Shown: positions 9,165-17,676 of the stretch, in pieces | How the letters are laid out: the number at the start of each line of letters is the position of its first letter | Position numbering within the stretch: position 1 is the stretch's first letter | Assembly (NCBI GenBank): GCA_032620915.1 | Contig: CP136052.1 | Location: 2,791,001 to 2,855,000 of the forward strand | DNA length: 64,000 nt | Reading direction: 5' to 3' | DNA from: Oscillospiraceae bacterium NTUH-002-81 | GTDB taxonomy: Bacteria; Bacillota; Clostridia; Lachnospirales; Lachnospiraceae | The notes under the pieces: model-generated | What the model was told of the DNA's origin: nothing | What the model saw: only the letters and a program-made list of their open reading frames with translations | Database searches by the model: none | Translations under genes and position numbers: made by a program

Positions 9165-10637
9165 CTACCTTATAATTTTCCAATTTGCTTTTCGTTTTGT
9201 TCCGCTCTGTACCAATCTACCTTTTTCCTGTAAAGAAGCAAACATTCGAGAAACCGTTCTTTTCGATATACCTATTTCTTCCGCATAATATGCCTGTGTT
9301 GCAGACGGATTCTTCTCTATAATCTGCAACAATTTTTCTATCTGCGTCTGTTCCTTATTAAGTGGCACTTCAGCGCCATTAGTGCCATCATCAGCGCCAC
9401 AATTAACGCCATTAGTGTCATTTTTAGTGCCATTGGCGTTAATTATGGCGTTATTGGTATCAACCTGACCTCGATAAATATTGATACGCAAATCAACTTC
9501 GCCACCAATAAACTCCGGCTCCCGCAGTCCGGCAGCTTTTACTTTATCAATAATTCTCGGAATACCGCTTCCCCAATGCTCAATCAGGTTCATATAAGCA
9601 AACGCATGGGCAAGGGCTTCATTTCTGATTTTGGAATAGCCTTCTTTCATACGCTCCATCGTTTGTCCCATTGGCAGCTTTCCTGGAGAAGTAATTTCCA
9701 ATCGGTTGTCATATACCGCAACCTGTATCGTACCATGATCCAGATAACTACGATGTACCATGGCATTGATAATCAACTCACGAATGGCATCCGGTGGAAT
9801 CTCATAAACATCCTGCCGATAAATTCCCACAATGGTAGCACCCAGATGAATATTTCTCAGAACAAACTGAAATGCTTCATCTATCTGCTCCCAAAGCGGA
9901 CCGGTATATTCTCTACGGTCAACAAATACCGCTTTCGTTGTACCTTTGAACACACCACATTGCGTTGCAACATGAAGTCCTCCGTTGCCTGTCAAAATAG
10001 CAAAGGCATTGGACGGATAATCTTTTCCATCACGCTCAATCAAAACACCCCAGGAACGCAGCTGCTGTCTACCGACATCTTTGATGTATGCTTTCTGTTC
10101 CTCAGTATGTGCGTTTTTGATTGCCTGCTCCTTCATAGCTTTGCAAAGAGCATCAATATCTTCATCCGTGATATTCAGTCCTGTACACAAAACCTGATCG
10201 TAGTAGCGGTTACTGCCCTCAAACAACAGCTCCTTGACCATATACTCATCGGCAAGGCGGGTGGTTCCGGCAACACGGACATATACACCGCCATCTCTGC
10301 CAAGGGCTTTGATATAATACGGACGCTGTCTGCCCTCAGAAACCTCTACCACAATGACAGTCTTACCATTAACCGTCTGTAAAGTAATATCCGGGATAAT
10401 TGCCGGTTCACAGCTGTCTGATACGGCATTGGCAATGGCATCCATTTTCTTGAATACATCTTCCTTGTCAAAGCCAACAACCTCTCTGGTTTTATCGGCA
10501 ATTCCGAAAATGATTTTTCCTCCAGTTCCATTTGCAAAGGCAACCACAGACTTCATATATTTGATGCTTTTCTCCGGCAGGTTCTCTTTGAACTCTACAT
10601 TCTTCGATTCTCCTGCAAGAATTTCTTCTATGGTCAT
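9165..10637 (-). CDS. AlbA_2/Schlafen-type ATP-binding protein in BREX operon
   Basis: About 490 residues. The N-terminal AlbA_2 (Schlafen-like) domain carries ESKNVEFKE and FANGTGGKIIFGIAD. A GHKL/HATPase-type region follows (IRELIINAMVHRSY, NRLEITSPGKLP, HWGSGIPRII), then a Thr/Asn/Gly-rich linker and a C-terminal winged helix-turn-helix (YAEEIGISKRTVSRMF). This architecture is often annotated as RecG-like but has no helicase motifs. Probably a regulator or nucleic-acid-binding effector. Two ATG codons occur at the start; the second (10637) is better spaced from GAGGTG. It sits between pglX-associated accessory genes and pglZ on the same strand, hence in the BREX transcript. Confidence 0.85.
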   Translation of the reverse strand: MTIEEILAGESKNVEFKENLPEKSIKYMKSVVAFANGTGGKIIFGIADKTREVVGFDKEDVFKKMDAIANAVSDSCEPAIIPDITLQTVNGKTVIVVEVSEGRQRPYYIKALGRDGGVYVRVAGTTRLADEYMVKELLFEGSNRYYDQVLCTGLNITDEDIDALCKAMKEQAIKNAHTEEQKAYIKDVGRQQLRSWGVLIERDGKDYPSNAFAILTGNGGLHVATQCGVFKGTTKAVFVDRREYTGPLWEQIDEAFQFVLRNIHLGATIVGIYRQDVYEIPPDAIRELIINAMVHRSYLDHGTIQVAVYDNRLEITSPGKLPMGQTMERMKEGYSKIRNEALAHAFAYMNLIEHWGSGIPRIIDKVKAAGLREPEFIGGEVDLRINIYRGQVDTNNAIINANGTKNDTNGVNCGADDGTNGAEVPLNKEQTQIEKLLQIIEKNPSATQAYYAEEIGISKRTVSRMFASLQEKGRLVQSGTKRKANWKIIR

Positions 10638-10676
10638 CATAACACCTCGCTCTCTTTGGTAGCATTCGCCACCCGA

Positions 10677-11360
10677 TTATTTTAAGTCACTTTCTGTTTC
10701 CGAAGAATCCGCTTTTTCTACTATTGCTGATAACGCTGATTTAGCAGAAATGATTGCTGTAATATCACTAATATCACCAATATCCAATTCGATATGATCT
10801 ATATTTTCATCACCTGGCGTAAATACAAATCTTACTTCCTGCTGATAGCTATACGAATCACGTTTCCAAAAAGCAATATTCCACATTCCTGCAAGCAATG
10901 AAATTAACATATTCCCGCCATCAATAGTTGGATCATAGTATTGAACTGGCTTGAAATAAACTTTATAACCTGCTTGTTCAGCCGCAACTTTTACCCTACG
11001 AATAAATTCATCATGGTCTAAAACGATCAATGCCGTATCGCCAAATGAAAGCATTTTTTCTTTTTGTTTATCTGTAAATCTAAATTTTTCTTTCTTTGGA
11101 TTTACACCAAACATACAGAAAACGAAATCGTTTGATTCAGATGTTTTTAACAAATCATCATTAACTGCAACTGTTTCTCCAGTATCAGGGAAATAGATAG
11201 TAGCTTCGTTAATATGAATCATGGCTTCATACTTGTCGCCAACTTCACAATCACCGGTTTCTTCTTCTCTTTTACGATAATATCCAAGAGTTTTCGCATA
11301 AATTTTCCCCGCTTGCAAACTTTTAATCTTGTCTGCATCTTGAAATTTTATTAGTGGCAT
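10677..11360 (-). CDS. Unknown BREX-associated protein, 227 aa
   Basis: I do not recognise a named family. The protein begins MPLIKFQDADKIKSLQAG, followed by an aromatic/charged block (YYRKREEETGDCEVGDKYE) and a late QQEVRFVF strand. The pattern of GxIYxxTLxYYRxREE near the N-terminus and a C-terminal ExR motif loosely recalls DUF2971-type proteins; this is inference. No membrane segment or signal peptide. The start is uncertain because the nearest ribosome-binding-like AAAAGGA touches the ATG. It is AT-rich and co-oriented with the adjacent 272-residue unknown, suggesting an inserted cassette. Confidence 0.6.
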   Translation of the reverse strand: MPLIKFQDADKIKSLQAGKIYAKTLGYYRKREEETGDCEVGDKYEAMIHINEATIYFPDTGETVAVNDDLLKTSESNDFVFCMFGVNPKKEKFRFTDKQKEKMLSFGDTALIVLDHDEFIRRVKVAAEQAGYKVYFKPVQYYDPTIDGGNMLISLLAGMWNIAFWKRDSYSYQQEVRFVFTPGDENIDHIELDIGDISDITAIISAKSALSAIVEKADSSETESDLK

Positions 11361-11446
11361 TCCTTTTGCTTGAAAATGAAATTTTTCTCCCTTCGAATCT
11401 CTCCCTTCGTTGTTAATTGATATATTTTCACGTCTACATAAGTAAT

Positions 11447-12265
11447 TTAACTTTTCAATTCATCATAAAATCCCTTATAATCAGGATATTTTTCTTGCAT
11501 ATGTATATAATCTCTTATTTCCTCAATGCCTAAAATATTTTCCGGTGGAACATCTCCCACTGTCATTCCTGTAAATTTAAATTCATAATCAAAGCCAAAA
11601 ATATCTTTCATTATGTTGTATTTGACTATTTCAGCAATTAAACTATTGCGATCTGTCTCATAAATATCATCTAATTTAACCTTAAATGTTATTACACATG
11701 GAGTTCCCATAATCCATAGACGCTTATAAGGTTCTTCTTTATACAGATCCCTATCCATCGCTTTCAAAGACCATCGCAAAATTTCGCCCCCTAAATTGAC
11801 AGCAAAATAATTTAATTGATCATTCTTATATACTTGACTTTTATCAATAAAAAAGTGTACCGATTTTGTTTTGGATTGTTTGTTACAATTCCACAAATAA
11901 TATACATGTGAAAAAACTTCTTCTATTTTATCTTCATCTAAGCCTATATCGACAAGGAGTTTTCGTAATCGCCTCTCTCCAGCATTATTTTTCCCTCCAG
12001 CAGTCACAAGACCATGTTTCCAATATTCATTCTCGTCTAAAATACGCGCACAATGACATACTACAATTTCTATATCCATATTTTCTTTAACAAAATCAGT
12101 AACCAACTTCGATTCACCAACTCTAATCCCCTGCAACTGATGTTCAATTTGCCACCCCTCTTCAATGTTATTCGTATTTACTTTTCTTAGAATCATCTTT
12201 TCAAATTCAGTTCCCCAATTTTTCAATTCTTTTGGGAACGTGTTCGGATTGTCAAAATCAATCAT
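11447..12265 (-). CDS. Unknown BREX-associated protein, 272 aa
   Basis: No family recognised. The protein is soluble and AT-rich in codon use. A central block IVVCHCARILDENEYWKHGLV resembles in layout (hydrophobic-strand, H-x-A/T-R, then a Gly about 15 residues on) the NAD-binding strand of some ADP-ribosyltransferase-like toxins, but I cannot confirm this. Start ATG 12265 lies seven bases after GAGGTG; an upstream GTG/ATG would overlap that site. The gene is in series with the 227-residue unknown and DUF3791 gene between pglX and the AlbA_2 gene, so it is likely a passenger defence or regulatory gene of this BREX operon. Confidence 0.6.
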   Translation of the reverse strand: MIDFDNPNTFPKELKNWGTEFEKMILRKVNTNNIEEGWQIEHQLQGIRVGESKLVTDFVKENMDIEIVVCHCARILDENEYWKHGLVTAGGKNNAGERRLRKLLVDIGLDEDKIEEVFSHVYYLWNCNKQSKTKSVHFFIDKSQVYKNDQLNYFAVNLGGEILRWSLKAMDRDLYKEEPYKRLWIMGTPCVITFKVKLDDIYETDRNSLIAEIVKYNIMKDIFGFDYEFKFTGMTVGDVPPENILGIEEIRDYIHMQEKYPDYKGFYDELKS

Positions 12266-12309
12266 TTTGTAGCACCTCATCACGAATAAATACCAAACTC
12301 ACATTTCAG

Positions 12310-12540
12310 TTATTGGCAATTTTCCAGAAACTTCTCTGTATATTCCAGTCTTAATTCCTCTACAAGATACAGATCACTCATACAGTGCATATCAGAAACA
12401 CCATCTCGCATTAGCTGATAAACTTCAGAATGATAAAATAATCCCAATGCCTCATCCAGAGAAAGTCCCTGCTGTTTGGCAAAGCACTCAATGACACGGG
12501 CATATTTTTTCTGAAGTAAAATCGGGTTTGCAGTCATCAT
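12310..12540 (-). CDS. DUF3791-like small protein
   Basis: A 76-residue helical protein with the pattern NPILLQKKYARVIECFAKQQG, HSEVYQLMRDGVSDMHCMSD and a final VEELRLEY, which I recognise as DUF3791-like. Function unknown; members are commonly tucked beside methyltransferase or toxin-type genes in Firmicutes. Start ATG 12540 follows AAGGAGGG by eight bases. It begins 13 bases after the pglX stop and is co-transcribed with it. It could be a small regulator or antitoxin-like partner, but the sequence does not show which. Confidence 0.7.
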   Translation of the reverse strand: MMTANPILLQKKYARVIECFAKQQGLSLDEALGLFYHSEVYQLMRDGVSDMHCMSDLYLVEELRLEYTEKFLENCQ

Positions 12541-12553
12541 ACGCAATCCCTCC

Positions 12554-15500
12554 TTACTTTATTTTAGCCAAAACATCCTGGATAATTGCATAATTCTTCT
12601 TTACACCATCGTCCAGATCAATGGAAATCATCTGATCGGCAAGGTGATGAATCTTTTCCTCATAGGTTCTGATTTCAGTATCCTGTGCCTGCAAGGTGGT
12701 CAGCTTTTTGTTCAGCTTCACACGCTCGCCAGTAGAAGCATTGGCAATACGTTGTTCCAGATCGGCAATGGCAGTGCGATAACGAGCCTGCTGCTCATGC
12801 ACATAGTCGGTACGGATACGGGCAATGGTGTCCGGCTGGTAGCGGTGCATATAGATCAGTGCCTTGAAGCCATTCTTTTTGCCGCTGTCAAACAACCAGT
12901 AGATCGGACGTTTCTGATACATCTTGCAATGGTCGGAGTAAAAGTCACTCAGGAAATAATTCCGAATCACATCCTTCGGCTGACCCTTGCCGCCGAGAGC
13001 ATCCGCAATGAATTTCAGGTTTTCGTCCAGCGTATCTGCACCATAAACCGTTTTCACAAACTCCACGAACAGACCGACGATATCATCCTCGAAGTATTCA
13101 TCGTCGCAAATCGGGATAATGTTATCCTTATCCGCAGCGAAAGAAGCGTACTTGCTGTTGTCCCATTCGCCACCTACATAGGCAAGCCCGTCCACATCCA
13201 GAGAGTAACGACCAAACATACAACCAACCGCATAGGAAATGAAAGAGCGAATATCTCTACCAAGGTCAGCCTTGCGGACAGTAACATCCTTATCCTCAAC
13301 CTCTGGTGTCAGCTCATCCTGCAAACCATAAATGTCAATGAAGATACGGTTCAGTTCTTCCTCATTAGCTTTCAACTGGTTGAAGCGGTCATCACATTCA
13401 GTCTGCCACTGGTCAAAGGCTTCGGCAATGGTAGAAACTTTACGAAGTAATGGATGGTGCTGGAAATCCCATGAAGTTTCAAAGGAATCCCAATCATTCT
13501 TTGACATTTGTAAATTTGCTGATACTATAATATTTACTTCGCTTTCTCTATTCAATATAAACGGGATATTAGGTATATGTCCGGTACTATAATGAAGTCC
13601 TTGACATATTACATTCAAAAAGGTTTGCGCCACATTTGAATTTAAAAGTCCAAGCAAATACTTCTCATCTCCTGTATAAAAGCAGGTTGGACCAGCAGCA
13701 TCAAACACAAATCCTTTATCCACATATCTCGCACAATATAACGCTGTTGATAAATCGTTCCATGTAATTCCACTTTGAAAATAGTATTGCCTTGATGGTA
13801 GATGATTTCCCATTGTTAAGAGTAAATTATAATTTGTATAATCCATTTTTATAACATACTCTCTATTTCCAAACCATCTTCTAAATGATCCCCCTTTATT
13901 ATATGGTACAAACAATTTTTTACTTTCAAAAAATTGTTCTTGGCTTTCAATACTAAATCCAATTTTTCCATACTCAACTTCATGCCAAAAACGCAAAAAC
14001 AAATCATTATTTCCCGTTGCGATTCCCTGGCGACAGTCAACAGCACTTCCAAGTAAATGTGTATTTGAAAAATGATAGCCAATTTTCTCACTTATCCAAT
14101 ATGCAATAATATTATCAACCATGTGCAAATAATTATTTTGATGGCAGCAATATATCAACTCTTTATTATTATAATTTTTTATCTTCTCTTGCGAATCCGA
14201 TAACTCAGTTAATTTTTCAAATTTTCCAATATAATCAAACAGATGGGACTTCCTAATTACAAATGAAGCCGTCTGTACAACTTCTCCACCAATATCTTCA
14301 AATGCCCTTGCTCCTAAATGCAACACATTTTCCAATGTATAGTTTAATAATTGTAATCGTAAGGATTGATAACGTGAAAGGAACATCCAAGAATGCATCG
14401 TTATCATACCGATAAATCCATTCTTTTTTGTTAATTCCATGTTTTTCTGCATAAATACAGAAAACATATCATTTTTACCATCGGCATACTGCTTTTTTAC
14501 ATATTTCAGTAAAATAGCCCCCATATTAGAACTACTCATATATGGCGGATTCGTCACAACCGTATCATACTTCTGTGCTAATGCCTCTGCTACCTGCACC
14601 AACGGCAGTAATTCTCTCAATACCGTATCACGGGACATATGTATATCTTCCGTAATCTCTGCAAAACGGTCATACAGCATCGACCAATCCTGCGGTGTTA
14701 CCGTCAGAATCGAGCCGTATTCCTTTGCATCATGTAATTCTTTGATGATAGTATCCATAGCGGCTGTGAGCTTCATATCGCCATTACAGAAATAATCTAC
14801 TGCAAATTTGTCTACATGGTTACTCTCCACAATAGCATATACATGTGGCTGAATGCCACGTCTGAAAAAGCGTCGGTCATACTGACGGGCTTTCATCATT
14901 ACCGCAAAATAAGCCAGCTGTGCCGCACGGTCATCAATATCCAAACCATAAAGATTATTCTCCACAATGCTTGCCACTGCTTCACGGGTGGTATAGCCGT
15001 AGGATTCATAAATCTTCATCAGCACATCAAACATATATGCAAGAATATGACCGGAACCAGAGCAAGGATCAATGACCTTCAGCTGATCTGGTGTCAGTGC
15101 GGCGTATTCCTTGCGAATCCCGGCAAGCTGTGCCTGCACTTCTGGCTCCTGCTCGGCTTCTTCCAGATAGTAGTGCCATTTGGTATCTTCCGGGTCACGG
15201 TTTCCGGCAACATAGGCAGACTGTTCTTCCTCTGTCGGCAAAAGCTGTTCTTTTACATCCGGGTGTCCCTCCAACCACAGGCGACCAAGGCTGTTCTCTA
15301 CCATGTAGCGAACAATCCAGTCCGGTGTGAAAAGCTGGGTTGCTGCAGGGATGTTTTCTTTTGTGATTTTCACATTCTTTTTCAGTGCTGTGAAAACGTC
15401 ATCCTTTTTCTCACTGTTATAATACTGATACAACCAGCCGATGATCTGGACAGCATCCTTCCAATCATCCTCCGGTATCAGCTCAATCATCTGCTGAATG

Positions 15501-16048
15501 ACGCTGCCTTCACGGAGCAGATTGTCCGGCAGAAGAAGCTCGGTGTAATCTGCAATCTTCTGGAACATTTCTGGCAGAATCTTATTCAAGGCGTTACACT
15601 GCACGATCAGCAGATATTTATACAGTTCTTCGGTCTTTTCGGCATCTTTCAGTTCATAGACCTTTTCCATATCCAGTCCATCCAAATCCAAATGAATGGC
15701 TTCGGTTATAATCTGCGGCTTAAAGTTGTTTTCCTCGTCCGTGAACACACGCACATGAGAAGGAAGATAGCCATTGACTTCCATGAATCGCAGAGCAGAG
15801 AAGCGGTTGAACCAAGTGTAGGCAATCTCCTCCATGACCTGCCTATATCCTTTATCGTTAATCTCAGCAATCAAAGCCTGACGCTGTTTCTTTTCATCGG
15901 CAGTGAGGACTTTGCCGCCAACACTGTCCGCATTGGCATCCTCAATGTTGTCCTCTGTGATACCGTATTCCACACCTTTCAGGGAAACACGGGCGATCAG
16001 CTCTGTTCTTGCCCAGACAGCAAACTTTTTTATCGCATTTTTATCCAT
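12554..16048 (-). CDS. pglX: PglX/BrxX adenine-specific DNA methyltransferase
   Basis: The 1164-residue BREX methyltransferase that marks host DNA at an asymmetric site, N6-adenine, and takes part in phage restriction. The SAM-binding motif is DPCSGSGHILAYMFD (about residue 345) and the catalytic motif VVTNPPYMSSSNMG lies about 540. The N-terminal MDKNAIKKFAVWARTELIARV is typical of BREX type 1 PglX. A C-terminal coiled-coil follows (EQRIANASTGERVKLNKKL). The middle-to-late part (about 13450-14500), the expected target-recognition region, is much AT-richer than both sides. Start ATG 16048 follows GGAGGAATGATAT, three bases after the SEFIR gene ends. Confidence 0.96.
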   Translation of the reverse strand: MDKNAIKKFAVWARTELIARVSLKGVEYGITEDNIEDANADSVGGKVLTADEKKQRQALIAEINDKGYRQVMEEIAYTWFNRFSALRFMEVNGYLPSHVRVFTDEENNFKPQIITEAIHLDLDGLDMEKVYELKDAEKTEELYKYLLIVQCNALNKILPEMFQKIADYTELLLPDNLLREGSVIQQMIELIPEDDWKDAVQIIGWLYQYYNSEKKDDVFTALKKNVKITKENIPAATQLFTPDWIVRYMVENSLGRLWLEGHPDVKEQLLPTEEEQSAYVAGNRDPEDTKWHYYLEEAEQEPEVQAQLAGIRKEYAALTPDQLKVIDPCSGSGHILAYMFDVLMKIYESYGYTTREAVASIVENNLYGLDIDDRAAQLAYFAVMMKARQYDRRFFRRGIQPHVYAIVESNHVDKFAVDYFCNGDMKLTAAMDTIIKELHDAKEYGSILTVTPQDWSMLYDRFAEITEDIHMSRDTVLRELLPLVQVAEALAQKYDTVVTNPPYMSSSNMGAILLKYVKKQYADGKNDMFSVFMQKNMELTKKNGFIGMITMHSWMFLSRYQSLRLQLLNYTLENVLHLGARAFEDIGGEVVQTASFVIRKSHLFDYIGKFEKLTELSDSQEKIKNYNNKELIYCCHQNNYLHMVDNIIAYWISEKIGYHFSNTHLLGSAVDCRQGIATGNNDLFLRFWHEVEYGKIGFSIESQEQFFESKKLFVPYNKGGSFRRWFGNREYVIKMDYTNYNLLLTMGNHLPSRQYYFQSGITWNDLSTALYCARYVDKGFVFDAAGPTCFYTGDEKYLLGLLNSNVAQTFLNVICQGLHYSTGHIPNIPFILNRESEVNIIVSANLQMSKNDWDSFETSWDFQHHPLLRKVSTIAEAFDQWQTECDDRFNQLKANEEELNRIFIDIYGLQDELTPEVEDKDVTVRKADLGRDIRSFISYAVGCMFGRYSLDVDGLAYVGGEWDNSKYASFAADKDNIIPICDDEYFEDDIVGLFVEFVKTVYGADTLDENLKFIADALGGKGQPKDVIRNYFLSDFYSDHCKMYQKRPIYWLFDSGKKNGFKALIYMHRYQPDTIARIRTDYVHEQQARYRTAIADLEQRIANASTGERVKLNKKLTTLQAQDTEIRTYEEKIHHLADQMISIDLDDGVKKNYAIIQDVLAKIK

Positions 16049-16051
16049 ATA

Positions 16052-17161
16052 TCATTCCTCCGGCTCCATAATAACTGCTTTGCAGGGATTCTCCTCCGTT
16101 ATCTTTGTTCCAGCTGTAACCGTTATTTCTTTCATTGGAATTGCGTACTCAAAATCAAATTGCATATTTTCTATTACAACTCCCATTGATGGATTCTTTA
16201 ATCCGACAGGAACTAAATAATATTTTCCTGTCTTGTTATACATATCTAAAAACTGATCTCTATTACCTGATCCGTTATTTTCATCCATCCACTGGTAACG
16301 TGAAACCGTTGCCAAAAGTAGTTGTTGCATTTCTATTCCGCAATTATTAGCTCGACTAATGCTTTCATCAATATTTGCGCCTATATGCAGAAAATATCCT
16401 TTTCCATAATTTCTGTCATACGATTCATATATCCAACATGACTTAGGAAACGGTGGAACAATATAGTCAACCTTCAAAAAAGTATCTGCGAATGCCATAT
16501 CTTTGTATTTTTTCTTCCACTCTTTGAAAATTTCTTTACCCACTGAGTAATTTGTAAAAAACAAGCCTATGGCAGGTGCATCTCCACCCCAAAAATATAC
16601 TGTTCCTCTCCACTTTGCAACATTCCACTTTTCAAGGTTAATTGGTGAAGAAAAGAACATTGTTTTTCGCTTCTTTTCCGGTAATGGTTTCAACTCACCT
16701 AATGGAGGCTTTTTACTATTGGTAACACCCCTAAAACGCCAATACAGCCTTTCATATTGTCTTTCATCCGAAAGATTATAATATGTGTATGGTTTCAGCG
16801 GTGTGGGTATATACTGCTGATCATCGTCATCAAAAAATGCCGCAATGAATTTATTTGTTTCTGCTGCTGAATCATATAACATTTGATAAACAATATTAGC
16901 TTCCCAAACCACACCTTTACCTTTTTTGTCAGAATAGAGTTTTCGATTATACGTTTCTTCGCACAAGACAAGAACAAATTCTGACTCCGTTATTTGATGT
17001 TCCATCCACCGTGGCCATCCTTCAGAAGGTGCTTCCTCATACTGATCTATCATTGCATCAATGCCTTCTGAACGTAATCTATTTGCTAACTTTAATACTT
17101 TATCTTCATATGCTTGATTTTTATGTGCATACGAAATAAATACTCTTGGGTTATTATCCAT
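16052..17161 (-). CDS. SEFIR-domain effector-like protein
   Basis: A 369-residue protein with an N-terminal SEFIR domain (about 1-155), a TIR relative: RVFISYAHKNQAYEDKV, EGWPRWMEHQITESEFVLV and KGKGVVWEANIVYQMLY are classic. Bacterial SEFIR proteins can abort phage infection by depleting NAD. The C-terminal 200 residues (from about WRGTVYFWGGDAP) are unrelated to anything I recognise and are the likely sensor or partner domain. The start ATG 17161 follows TTAGGAGATAAAT. It lies between a membrane-anchored small protein and pglX, 17 bases and 3 bases away, so it is expressed with BREX. AT-rich codon use differs from brxC. Confidence 0.88.
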   Translation of the reverse strand: MDNNPRVFISYAHKNQAYEDKVLKLANRLRSEGIDAMIDQYEEAPSEGWPRWMEHQITESEFVLVLCEETYNRKLYSDKKGKGVVWEANIVYQMLYDSAAETNKFIAAFFDDDDQQYIPTPLKPYTYYNLSDERQYERLYWRFRGVTNSKKPPLGELKPLPEKKRKTMFFSSPINLEKWNVAKWRGTVYFWGGDAPAIGLFFTNYSVGKEIFKEWKKKYKDMAFADTFLKVDYIVPPFPKSCWIYESYDRNYGKGYFLHIGANIDESISRANNCGIEMQQLLLATVSRYQWMDENNGSGNRDQFLDMYNKTGKYYLVPVGLKNPSMGVVIENMQFDFEYAIPMKEITVTAGTKITEENPCKAVIMEPEE

Positions 17162-17178
17162 ATTTATCTCCTAATTTT

Positions 17179-17661
17179 CTAAACCACTATCGTATCTCTG
17201 ATATTTGCCCGTATTGCAAACAATGGAACTGGCAGTATTCCCTTTACCTTTTTTTGATCAACACTATATGCTGTCACTTGACATTTATCAAAGTGTTCCT
17301 TTTGGCAATGCCATTCCAAAGCATCTACTTCCTGATCTGACAAAGTATATATGATATTATGAAAAGGTAATATAATCCGATCACTTTCAGCTATATGGCA
17401 ATCTACTAATAATTTCTTCTTGTGGCAAATCACAAAGCTCTCCAAAATAAAAGGCTTTTCTCCCACATTAAAGATTTCTATTCCATGTTCAGATGGACTT
17501 TCTTTTACACGGTATTCCTTTTCTGTCAGTTCATCATCTGGTGTAGACACCATTTGAAAGCAGAGCTTCGGTCTTTCCCTAAAAGTAGTAGTCAGCTCAT
17601 TCAATACCCAGCCAATGACAACTCCGATAACGCCAATCCCTGCACTTATTAGTTCTATCAT
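17179..17661 (-). CDS. Small single-TM protein beside the SEFIR gene
   Basis: 160 residues; family unknown. Residues about 4-22 (LISAGIGVIGVVIGWVLNEL) form one N-terminal membrane span, leaving a mainly beta-strand soluble domain, most likely cytoplasmic. Start ATG 17661 follows AGGAGAGCC. The gene starts 15 bases after the restored brxC stop and ends 17 bases before the SEFIR gene, and it shares the SEFIR gene's AT-rich composition. A two-gene cassette in which this protein anchors, senses with, or restrains the SEFIR protein is a reasonable inference. Confidence 0.65.
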   Translation of the reverse strand: MIELISAGIGVIGVVIGWVLNELTTTFRERPKLCFQMVSTPDDELTEKEYRVKESPSEHGIEIFNVGEKPFILESFVICHKKKLLVDCHIAESDRIILPFHNIIYTLSDQEVDALEWHCQKEHFDKCQVTAYSVDQKKVKGILPVPLFAIRANIRDTIVV

Positions 17662-17676
17662 GGTTTGGCTCTCCTG

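Noticed and set aside
9370..9475. CRISPR-like repeats
   Set aside because: The repeats are short, degenerate, in frame within a coding region and have no spacers; no cas genes are present.
14816..16189. 457-codon plus-strand open frame
   Set aside because: Antisense shadow of pglX; no recognisable domain and no ribosome binding site.
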